Source: an uncultured Pseudomonadales bacterium (lineage in GTDB: Bacteria > Pseudomonadota > Gammaproteobacteria > Pseudomonadales > Azotimanducaceae). From it: a stretch of 39,675 bases of DNA. Position 1 is the stretch's first letter, and each line of letters begins with the position of its first letter. Under the pieces are notes generated by a model, which was given only the letters and a program-made list of their open reading frames with translations, made no database searches and was not told where the DNA came from. Below, piece by piece: positions 33,554 through 39,675 of the stretch. Made by a program: the position numbers and the translations under genes. The stretch is from NCBI GenBank assembly GCA_938017975.1, contig CALIKQ010000034.1:1-39675 (forward strand). The letters run 5' to 3'.

Positions 33554-34492
33554 ATGACGATTCTTGGGCAACTCTCTGCTGAAACATTCATCGAAGAGTT
33601 TTGGCAACAAAAACCATTACTCATTCGACGCGCGCTTAAAGACTGGGCGGCGCCACTCTCGCGGATTGAGCTCGCGCATCTTGCTGCAAAAGATGAGGTT
33701 GAATCGAGACTTATTCAAAATCCAGCCGGCGCCCACGATTGGTCGGTAGAATTTGGGCCTTTTGACTCAGATACACTCCAAAATCTACCCAGTAGCCATT
33801 GGTCGCTTCTCATTCAAGGGTGTGATCTCTGGAACACCGAGGTGGCAGCGCTTAAGTCACAATTTTCTTTCCTGCCCAGCTGGAGACTTGACGACATCAT
33901 GGTGAGCTTTGCCCCAGAAAACGGTGGCGTTGGACCCCATTTTGATCAGTACGATGTCTTTTTAATTCAGGGCGAGGGTCGTCGGCAATGGCAGTTAGGC
34001 GGCTTCTGCGATGCCCATACGCCTACTTTCCCAGATCTCCCCATAAAAATACTTTCGTCTTTTGAAGCTCAGGAAACTTTCATTCTTGAGACCGGCGATC
34101 TTTTGTACCTTCCACCGGGAGTCGCGCATTGGGGCACCGCTCTTGAGGACTGCACGACCTTTTCTGTTGGATTCAGAGCACCCACGCTCTCTGAAATAGT
34201 CGCTGATCTCGCCGAGGAGCTCATCGGCGAACCTGACAGCACCGTCTATCGAGATCCTAAATCGTTAGCAACCGATGGCGGCAATGTCATCGGTTCCGAT
34301 CATGTCATGCAAGTCCAAAATATGCTCTTGTCGCTCGCTCATGACACCGACCGTATCTCGGATTGGTTCGCCCGCTTTATGACGCGACCCAAATTTGAGG
34401 CACTAAGCACTCCGATTACCGAGCTCCGCGAGGCACAAGTGGGCGATCAAAGGTACATCAATGGTGAGAAATTATCGGAACCATCGCAGTGA
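33554..34492 (+). CDS. roxA: JmjC-type ribosomal oxygenase RoxA (YcfD), L16 arginine hydroxylase
   Basis: 312 residues. The JmjC/cupin core has His129-x-Asp131 (GPHFDQYDVFLIQ) and His192 (GVAHWGTA), which bind Fe(II). The neighbouring LIQGEGRRQWQLG strand and the LLYLPPGVAHWG segment are characteristic of YcfD. In E. coli this enzyme hydroxylates an arginine of ribosomal protein L16 with O2 and 2-oxoglutarate. The C-terminal winged-helix part is shorter than in E. coli YcfD (about 373 residues as I recall), so the tail may be reduced. There is no ribosome binding site before the ATG. It is oddly placed among catabolic genes; co-transcription with the amidohydrolase is possible. Confidence 0.88.
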   Translation: MTILGQLSAETFIEEFWQQKPLLIRRALKDWAAPLSRIELAHLAAKDEVESRLIQNPAGAHDWSVEFGPFDSDTLQNLPSSHWSLLIQGCDLWNTEVAALKSQFSFLPSWRLDDIMVSFAPENGGVGPHFDQYDVFLIQGEGRRQWQLGGFCDAHTPTFPDLPIKILSSFEAQETFILETGDLLYLPPGVAHWGTALEDCTTFSVGFRAPTLSEIVADLAEELIGEPDSTVYRDPKSLATDGGNVIGSDHVMQVQNMLLSLAHDTDRISDWFARFMTRPKFEALSTPITELREAQVGDQRYINGEKLSEPSQ

Positions 34493-34655
34493 AGTGCAAC
34501 TTTCCACAAAAACCATCGCAGCATCGGTAACAGCCTGCAAAGAGAAGGACATTTCGCAACCGCTCTCACGCCACTATGACCAAGCCGTTACGTCAACAGG
34601 ATCTCTGCTGACTCAGACAATACAACCCTGAAATGGCCCCAACTGAGCCTAGCGT

Positions 34656-35906
34656 TTACTTACTGCTGCGGCGACTGGGCTTGCGGTGAAGCCGTACAGG
34701 CAGTTCGCTGATCCCTCGAACAAAATTTGAAGCAACGCGAACCGGCTCCCCCATCACTTCGATTTGATCAAAACGCGCCATAATTTCTTCCCAAAGCACC
34801 CGCAACTGCATTTCAGCAAGGCGGTTGCCCATGCAGCGATGAATCCCAAAACCAAAGGACAAATGATGTCGAGGATTAGACCGATCGATCTGAAAGCGCT
34901 CGGGATCATCAATTGCTGTTTCATCCCGGTTGCCAGAAACATACCACATCACAACTTTATCACCTGCTTTAATCTTTTGATCCCGGAATACGACGTCGTG
35001 CTTTGCGATCCTTCGCATATGAGTCAAGGGCGTCTGCCACCGGATGATCTCGGGAATCATGGTCGGAATTAACCCCCCGTTTTGTCGTAATTTTTCGTAC
35101 TCCAAAGGGTACTCGCTCAGCCCATAGACACCGCCTGAGATAGAATTTCGAGTTGTGTCATTGCCGCCGACGATCAGCAAAATAAGATTACCCAAATACT
35201 CCATCGGATCCATGTTCGCGGTCGCTGGGTTGTTAGCCATCAGCGTAATAAGATCATTGTGTTCGGCCGGGTCCCAGTGGACTCGCTCATTCCAAAGTTC
35301 GGTAAACTCGCTCAAACAAGTCATCAAACCTTCCCTGCGATCCTCGTCCGGCAGGGTTCCTCCGGTAGCAACACTCGATGTTGCTAGGTCAGACCACTCA
35401 GTTAGCTTCCGACGCTGCTCGAACGGAAAATCGAAAATTGTCGCTAGCATCTGTGTCGTAAGTTCGATGGAGACATGTTCCACCCAGTTAAAAACCTCTT
35501 GACTGGGCAACGTGTCGAGAATCGCGGCAGCACGTCCTCGAATCACAGGTTCCAACTTGGCAAGGTTCATCGGAGCAACAACACCGGTGACCGCCTTTCT
35601 TTGCAAATCGTGTTTAGGCGGATCCATCGAAATAAAGTTAGGCGCTTCAAAGTCCGCACTTCGATTGCCGATACTTACACCGCCCTGGGAAGAAAAATCA
35701 TGATGGTTTTTATCGACATCCATAATGTCGTGGAAGCGCGTAATCGACCAATAAGGCCCAAAAGGACTATCGGGACAATAGTGAACAGGGGCATCGCGTC
35801 TGAGTCTCTCAAAAATAGGCCGAAAAGCATCTTGCTTAAAGATCATGGGATCTGAAACGTCGATCTGTTCGAGCGCCCCCCCAGCCAGCTCTGCAACATG
35901 GTTCAT
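34656..35906 (-). CDS. cytochrome P450, CYP153-like
   Basis: 416 residues, with GGGGAAG before the ATG at 35906. All P450 landmarks are present: I-helix LIVGGNDTTRNSISGG, ExxR in EIIRW, and the haem loop FGFGIHRCMG with Cys358. The passages MWYVSGNRDE, RHHLSFGFGIHRC and SNFVRGISELPVRL match what I know of the CYP153 family, which hydroxylates the terminal carbon of medium-chain alkanes and fatty acids. It needs a ferredoxin and a reductase, neither of which is adjacent. It is divergent from the second phosphotransferase and convergent with roxA (163 bases between stops, nothing seen). CYP153-like is by motif memory; P450 is certain. Confidence 0.93.
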   Translation of the reverse strand: MNHVAELAGGALEQIDVSDPMIFKQDAFRPIFERLRRDAPVHYCPDSPFGPYWSITRFHDIMDVDKNHHDFSSQGGVSIGNRSADFEAPNFISMDPPKHDLQRKAVTGVVAPMNLAKLEPVIRGRAAAILDTLPSQEVFNWVEHVSIELTTQMLATIFDFPFEQRRKLTEWSDLATSSVATGGTLPDEDRREGLMTCLSEFTELWNERVHWDPAEHNDLITLMANNPATANMDPMEYLGNLILLIVGGNDTTRNSISGGVYGLSEYPLEYEKLRQNGGLIPTMIPEIIRWQTPLTHMRRIAKHDVVFRDQKIKAGDKVVMWYVSGNRDETAIDDPERFQIDRSNPRHHLSFGFGIHRCMGNRLAEMQLRVLWEEIMARFDQIEVMGEPVRVASNFVRGISELPVRLHRKPSRRSSK

Positions 35907-35987
35907 CTATCTTCCCCTACTTGTTTTCTAAGCGACTGTGCCACTTTAGCGAAGACCTTGCAATTGGCGCGGAGGCGCTCAGAACTG

Positions 35988-36016
35988 TTGACTTCAACCA
36001 TAGAGAACAGTTGAAT
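35988..36016 (+). promoter_or_regulatory. candidate sigma-70 promoter for phosphotransferase 2
   Basis: TTGACT (35988-35993), an ideal 17-base spacer, and TTGAAT (36011-36016). Transcription would start near 36023, about 23 bases before the ATG at 36046. It lies in the 139-base divergent gap with the P450 gene. Confidence 0.45.
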
Positions 36017-36045
36017 TAAGATTCATCAACTATGAGCATTTCTGC

Positions 36046-37389
36046 ATGGCCAGCGACACTGAATCAACGCGCTTACCCGAGGGCATGAGCCTCCCCAATA
36101 GACTCTCCGACATTAATCCTGGGTTTCTAACGCAACTGCTCCAGGCGCGAGGCTTGCTTGAGACCGACAACGAAGTGGCATCGGTGGAAGAAGCGGGAGT
36201 CGGGATGACTGCCGGATATTTCTCCGACATTAAAAAGATTCATTGTCAATTCAAGCGAGAGACCAATTGCCCCGCTCACTTTGTGGCCAAAGCTTGGCCT
36301 GACTTCGAAATGCTTCCGGAAGATGCTATCGGAGATATGTTCATTAAGGACATCAAGGGCTACATGTTTCCCGCAGAACAATTTTATCCACGGCCAAAAG
36401 TCTACCTCGCAGACTTTGACCTAGATGGAAACCGTTACGGTTTGATCATGGAAGATGTAGATCAATTTGCCGATCAAAAAGTACACGAGCAGGAACTCAA
36501 TCTTGATGAGGTTCTGCAAATGATCCCAGGCCTCGTCGATTGTGCCCTCGCTTGGGAGGGCTGCGACAGCGGAGCGCAATCCGAGACACTCAAAGCGATT
36601 GGCGTGCAACATTGGGGCTCAAAAGAAAATTTAGCCCTTTACAAGGAAGTGATGCCTGCCGGCGCCAAACTGTTCGACAAAACCCTTTCTATGGAAACCT
36701 CGTCGCTGACCGGCGGAACATCCTGGTTGTCTTACTTCGGGACCAATGTTTCAGAACTGTTTACCCGCAAATTAGATGCGCACTTCGCTCGCATTGATCC
36801 AGCACAAGGGGCAACCTGCACCCTCAGCCATGGTGACCTGCGCGGAGACAACTTATTTTTCTGCCCTAAAACTGCAGCCCAGCCCCAAGGCTGGTTGACG
36901 ATTGACTTTCAGCTGCTTTTTACCGGCCCCGTGCCTTCCGATCTTGCCTACCTCATGAGTAGCGGCAGCGTGTTGCCATCAGTCTATGAAAAACCGAACC
37001 GCGACCTCGTTCTCAAAACGTTTTTTGATTTATACGCATCCAAGACGAAACGCTATCCGAATTACTCATTTGAGCAGTTTGAAGCTGAATTCAGCGCCAT
37101 GGTCACCGTTATGTACATCTATTACATCGGTATGGGTGGCGCTATTTGGAGGGCCGCCGCATTTGAAAACGAGCAACCTGGACGGATTGAGCTAGGCAGC
37201 GAGACCTTCACAGAAGCAGATCTCAGCCCAGAAGAACTCCGGAAACGAATGTGGTGGCGAAAGACGATTCTCAACAACCAAGTCTTGTTTCATGACTTAG
37301 GGCTTGTTGAACTTTGGCAATCAATGCCCGACAACGAAGAAGGGATGGGCGACTGGGTTGAGTTGCCGCCCCACCTTGTCGGCAACTGA
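36046..37389 (+). CDS. APH/choline-kinase-like phosphotransferase, copy 2
   Basis: 447 residues, with no clear ribosome binding site. Kinase-like landmarks are FVAKAWPDFE (Lys82, ATP site), GLIMEDVD (hinge), His262-Gly-Asp264-x4-Asn269 (HGDLRGDN, the complete catalytic loop) and Asp287 (TIDFQLLFTGPVPSDLAYLM, magnesium). It belongs to the ecdysteroid-kinase/CHK-like branch, which is common in bacteria that degrade steroids and hydroxyacids. It differs from copy 1 in length and in keeping the Asn. It is followed by two hairpins and the convergent SDR gene. The substrate is unknown; a partner role with the ACAD10/11-like enzyme is an inference. Confidence 0.85.
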   Translation: MASDTESTRLPEGMSLPNRLSDINPGFLTQLLQARGLLETDNEVASVEEAGVGMTAGYFSDIKKIHCQFKRETNCPAHFVAKAWPDFEMLPEDAIGDMFIKDIKGYMFPAEQFYPRPKVYLADFDLDGNRYGLIMEDVDQFADQKVHEQELNLDEVLQMIPGLVDCALAWEGCDSGAQSETLKAIGVQHWGSKENLALYKEVMPAGAKLFDKTLSMETSSLTGGTSWLSYFGTNVSELFTRKLDAHFARIDPAQGATCTLSHGDLRGDNLFFCPKTAAQPQGWLTIDFQLLFTGPVPSDLAYLMSSGSVLPSVYEKPNRDLVLKTFFDLYASKTKRYPNYSFEQFEAEFSAMVTVMYIYYIGMGGAIWRAAAFENEQPGRIELGSETFTEADLSPEELRKRMWWRKTILNNQVLFHDLGLVELWQSMPDNEEGMGDWVELPPHLVGN

Positions 37390-37400
37390 TCGGCAATTCG

Positions 37401-37451
37401 CCCGCCCGCCTCGGGCGGGATGTAAAGGACCCCACAGCCGCCCCTCGGCTG
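37401..37451. terminator. two successive GC-rich hairpins between convergent genes
   Basis: CCCGCCC-GCCTC-GGGCGGG at 37401-37419 starts 11 bases after the phosphotransferase stop. CAGCCG-CCCCT-CGGCTG at 37435-37451 follows. Both are perfect stems with 5-base loops but lack a T-tract. Probably 3' transcript ends for one or both convergent genes (phosphotransferase 2 and the SDR). Confidence 0.5.
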
Positions 37452-37582
37452 GCTGAACAGTGATTTCTTCCTGCAGCTAGAGCAACCAATCAGGAGATAA
37501 CCGGAGCACGTCACAACCAGGGGTCTATCGTGCCTCTCTCTCTAAATCGATCAGGTCAAGGGCTCTCTTGAGACGAGCCTGA

Positions 37583-38359
37583 TTAACTTCCGCCATTAAT
37601 CGTAATGGTTTGGCCCGTCATCCAGCTCGATGCGTCCGAGGCGAGATACACCACGGCAGGGGCGATATCTTCAGGATCGCCAATGCGTCCTAGAGGGATA
37701 TTCAAGCGCTTGCCCATCTTAGGAATATCTTCTTCCTTGAGATTCAGAAACTCCATGAATACCTCTGTGGGAATCGGTCCAGGGGCCACACCGTTGACCC
37801 GAATATTATATTGTGCGAGTTCTGTAGCCATGGTTTGGGTCAAGTTATTCACACCACTCTTGGCCACAGCGTAGGGACCATTAAAGGGCGAGGCTCGGTT
37901 GGCCGCCTGGGAAGAAATATTAATGATCGTGCCTCCGCCGGAATCTTTCATAATCTCAGCGGCGGCTTGAGCACCGCTCCAAACTGCTTTCAAATTAAGA
38001 TCCATCTGAAAGTCCCATTGCCGCTCAGGCATCTCAAGCAGGGTTCGAGCGACTCGATCATCGGCGCCGCCGGCATTACTGACCCAGCAGGTTAGAGCCC
38101 CCAGTTCGTCCCTCGTTTGCGCTGCGAGTGACTGGATTTGTGCCATATCCATTACATCACAAGTCACCGCCAGAGCCCGACGACCCAGCCCCCGGATTTT
38201 CTCAGCAACCGCTTCGACTTCCTCCGTCCGTCTGGCCGCGACCACCACATCCGCACCCGCTTGAGCGAGACCTAATGCGATGGCCTCGCCAATGCCGCGT
38301 CCTCCGCCAGTAACAACTGCGACTTGTCCTTCGACCCGAAATCGTTCCAATATACTCAT
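37583..38359 (-). CDS. short-chain dehydrogenase/reductase (classical SDR)
   Basis: 258 residues. The NAD(P) motif TGGGRGIG (17-24) is followed by Asp69 of CDV, the NAG motif (95-97), Ser149/150 in INISS, and the catalytic Tyr163-x3-Lys167 (YAVAKSG). It ends with WMTGQTITINGGS as is normal. The whole resembles bacterial 7-alpha-hydroxysteroid and glucose-type dehydrogenases, but the substrate cannot be assigned. AGGT lies six bases before the ATG at 38359. It is the last gene of the leftward group that starts with the hotdog protein; 35 bases separate it from the small ORF at 38395. Confidence 0.93.
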   Translation of the reverse strand: MSILERFRVEGQVAVVTGGGRGIGEAIALGLAQAGADVVVAARRTEEVEAVAEKIRGLGRRALAVTCDVMDMAQIQSLAAQTRDELGALTCWVSNAGGADDRVARTLLEMPERQWDFQMDLNLKAVWSGAQAAAEIMKDSGGGTIINISSQAANRASPFNGPYAVAKSGVNNLTQTMATELAQYNIRVNGVAPGPIPTEVFMEFLNLKEEDIPKMGKRLNIPLGRIGDPEDIAPAVVYLASDASSWMTGQTITINGGS

Positions 38360-38394
38360 GGTGGTACCTATATTTAGTAATGAATGTTGAAAAT

Positions 38395-38529
38395 TTAAGC
38401 GGTATCAATAAAACACGCGCCCACCGTTTTGTCCACGACGACATCGCACGGACCACCTACTTCATCAAAATCGCAGGATAAAAAAGCAGGCACCTTGCCT
38501 ATGCGTACATATTTTCTAAGTCGGGACAT
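38395..38529 (-). CDS. small ORF of 44 codons overlapping the hydrolase end
   Basis: Starts at ATG 38529, overlapping the last four codons and the stop of the alpha/beta hydrolase gene in another frame, and ends 35 bases before the SDR gene. The peptide has a basic start (MSRLRKYVRIGK), then a mostly hydrophobic-acidic body with Cys-Asp-Phe-Asp and DVVVDKTVGACFID. I recognise no family. No ribosome binding site is visible, so translation would rely on coupling. The alternative is an untranslated spacer. Confidence 0.3.
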   Translation of the reverse strand: MSRLRKYVRIGKVPAFLSCDFDEVGGPCDVVVDKTVGACFIDTA

Positions 38530-39232
38530 GCTGAAGCAAAAAGTTTTTAGCGACCTCCCCTGTGGACTCGCCATCATCTTTCCAAGATTCGATCAGCATC
38601 GCGGCCGGTGCGAGGGACGCGATGCCTCGAGAGATCGACTCGGGATGGTATAGATCCTGCCCCATCAGCACTAACAAAGGCTGAACACAGGCTTTGACCT
38701 GGGCCTCCGAAGCACTGAAGACAAAATCATGGTCATACAAATTCGATCTGAATGACGACAACACCGAATCGGACAGCTCTGGCCGGGAGGCTTGTTGATC
38801 CGCCGCCCAACTGTCGAACATGTCATAAAAAGCCTGCCGATTGTCATCGAGGCCAATGGATTGCTGTATCACAGCAGCGGCCACGCGTTCTGGCGCGATT
38901 TTCAAAAAATTGAAGCTGAAAGCCCCACCAATGCAGCCCCCAACAAGATGACAACGATCAACTTCGAGATAATCAAGCAAGTCCAAGTGATCCTGCGTGT
39001 ATGTGTCCCATGAATCTTCAGCGGTAATCGGTCCACGAGAGGCACCAGCATTGCGTTGGTCCATAGCAATGACGCGGAAGTTCTTCTGAAGCACTTCAAT
39101 GGGGTTCCAGGGTGAAGATTCCCAAAATCCAACGGCGGAGCGCATGCCCCCCGGCGCAAAGAGCAACACTGGGAAACCCTCCCCATAACATTCGTAATGA
39201 AGATCAAGTGATCCTTGTGTGAACTGTGGCAT
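38516..39232 (-). CDS. alpha/beta hydrolase with cysteine in the nucleophile position
   Basis: 238 residues from the ATG at 39232, preceded by AGGAGG; the frame runs to 39298 without a signal. The fold is clear: VLLFAPGGMRSA (oxyanion loop), VIAMDQRNAGAS, the nucleophile elbow and a VLMGQDLYHP strand with Asp193. The elbow reads Gly98-Gly-Cys100-Ile-Gly102, so Cys replaces the usual Ser. The late catalytic His is not in its normal place (ESWKDDGES there); only His235 near the C-terminus could serve. Cys nucleophiles occur in dienelactone hydrolases, so it may be a lactonase, a thiol-dependent hydrolase or a non-catalytic member. It lies between the hotdog gene and the SDR. Confidence 0.85.
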   Translation of the reverse strand: MPQFTQGSLDLHYECYGEGFPVLLFAPGGMRSAVGFWESSPWNPIEVLQKNFRVIAMDQRNAGASRGPITAEDSWDTYTQDHLDLLDYLEVDRCHLVGGCIGGAFSFNFLKIAPERVAAAVIQQSIGLDDNRQAFYDMFDSWAADQQASRPELSDSVLSSFRSNLYDHDFVFSASEAQVKACVQPLLVLMGQDLYHPESISRGIASLAPAAMLIESWKDDGESTGEVAKNFLLQHVPT

Positions 39233-39339
39233 ACCCCCTCCTGAAATAAACGATGATTTTGCGGTCAGTGATTCACCGCCAATGACACAATACCTCAAAC
39301 CGTCGAAGGTCGCGGCTTACGCTGACCCAACAACTTTCC

Positions 39340-39532
39340 CAAGAACGCTCAAGGCCGTTCTTTAACCGCTCAAGGCTGTTATTTAAACGCTCAAGGCTGT
39401 TATTTAAACGCTCAAGGCTGTTATTTAACCGCGCAAGGCTGTTTTCTAAGACTGCTCAGGGCTGTTATTTGACCGCTCAAGGCTGTTTTCTAAGACTGCT
39501 CAGGGCTGTTATTTAACCGCTCAAGGGAGTTT
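39340..39532. repeat. nine tandem 21-23 bp direct repeats
   Basis: Core CGCTCAAGGCTGTTA preceded by TTTAAC or TTTAAA. Seven 21-bp units (39340, 39361, 39382, 39403, 39424, 39468, 39512) and two 23-bp variants (39445-39467 and 39489-39511, with AGACTGCTCAGGG) alternate near the right side. The tract spans the end of the hotdog gene and most of the gap to the hydrolase gene. There are no unique spacers, so it is not a CRISPR array. Confidence 0.9.
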
Positions 39533-39675
39533 ATCTTAATTTCGGTCAGGACCTTGTCTCCACTCACCAATGCCATCGACTGCAATTTGGGGTCAACACC
39601 GACCCACAACGACTGGTCCCAAAATATCGGACGTCTAAAATAAATCGAAAAATCTAGCGAGGCGATGCCTTGACC
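39490..39675 (-). CDS. hotdog-fold protein (thioesterase/MaoC-like), C-terminal part
   Basis: Only the last 61 codons are present; the gene enters from the right edge and ends at TAG 39490-39492. The segment SLDFSIYFRRPIFWDQ followed by VSGDKVLTEIKI is the strand pattern of a hotdog fold (FxRPxF then Gly and a closing strand), as in acyl-CoA thioesterases and MaoC-like hydratases. The last dozen residues (SLERLNNSPEQS) are encoded by the tandem repeat, so the natural C-terminus has been rebuilt by it. It is upstream of the alpha/beta hydrolase on the same strand. The enzyme type cannot be decided from this fragment. Confidence 0.65.
   Translation of the reverse strand, partial: GQGIASLDFSIYFRRPIFWDQSLWVGVDPKLQSMALVSGDKVLTEIKINSLERLNNSPEQS

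Noticed and set aside
39340-39532. CRISPR array
   Set aside because: Units abut directly with no unique spacers and no cas genes are present.
1-39675. tRNA, rRNA, riboswitch, insertion sequence or attachment site
   Set aside because: No cloverleaf with a GTTCRA arm outside coding sequence, no transposase or integrase frame and no long terminal inverted repeats were seen by eye.

Overview
The window looks like chromosomal DNA from a gammaproteobacterium, probably marine, of roughly balanced base composition. The inference rests on a recognisable ribosomal oxygenase RoxA/YcfD (typical of Gammaproteobacteria), classic AGGAG-type ribosome binding sites and an accessory gene repertoire dominated by oxidative catabolism. 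There is no rRNA, tRNA, phage, insertion sequence or CRISPR array that I can see. No gene-free stretch exceeds about 300 bases, so this is a gene-dense region. Species cannot be named from the sequence alone.

Layout. 1-9.7 kb holds mixed genes: the start of a luciferase-like (LLM) oxidoreductase, a small secreted protein, a VOC/glyoxalase-like protein, a secreted S9 prolyl-oligopeptidase-family peptidase, a two-gene unit pairing a di-iron-type PF10118 protein with a four-helix membrane protein resembling styrene oxide isomerase, two small secreted proteins (one built of eight 19-residue repeats), a sulfatase and a Ddn-like (F420-type) oxidoreductase. 9.7-15.9 kb is a leftward block: class V aminotransferase-fold enzyme, MFS transporter, two Rieske oxygenase alpha subunits and a SnoaL-like protein. 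16-22.3 kb holds a carotenoid-cleavage-type oxygenase, then leftward PhyH dioxygenase, ABM monooxygenase, LLM oxidoreductase and a kinase-like phosphotransferase, facing a divergent ACAD10/11-type acyl-CoA dehydrogenase. 22.4-32.1 kb is all leftward: a Baeyer-Villiger-type monooxygenase, a tightly coupled DUF3604 / PpiC peptidyl-prolyl isomerase / HupE-UreJ-like operon, a second carotenoid oxygenase with a nitroreductase, and a DadA-like FAD oxidase. 32.3-39.7 kb has an amidohydrolase, roxA, a CYP153-like P450, a second phosphotransferase, and a leftward SDR / small ORF / alpha-beta hydrolase / hotdog-protein group whose 3' end carries nine 21-23 bp tandem repeats.

How it fits together. The region is unusually rich in enzymes that activate or handle oxygen or flavin and deazaflavin cofactors (two Rieske proteins, two carotenoid oxygenases, PhyH, BVMO, P450, ABM, two LLMs, Ddn-like, nitroreductase). 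Alongside them are the enzymes that would process the products: SDR, acyl-CoA dehydrogenase, hydrolase, thioesterase-like, amidohydrolase and kinase. This suggests breakdown of hydrophobic compounds (alkyl, terpenoid or aromatic), but the actual substrates cannot be read from the sequence. No transcriptional regulator and no ferredoxin or reductase partner was found for the Rieske and P450 proteins. The most promising candidates for something new are the SOI-like isomerase pair, the DUF3604-PPIase-HupE operon, the kinase plus ACAD10/11 set and the 3' tandem-repeat tract.
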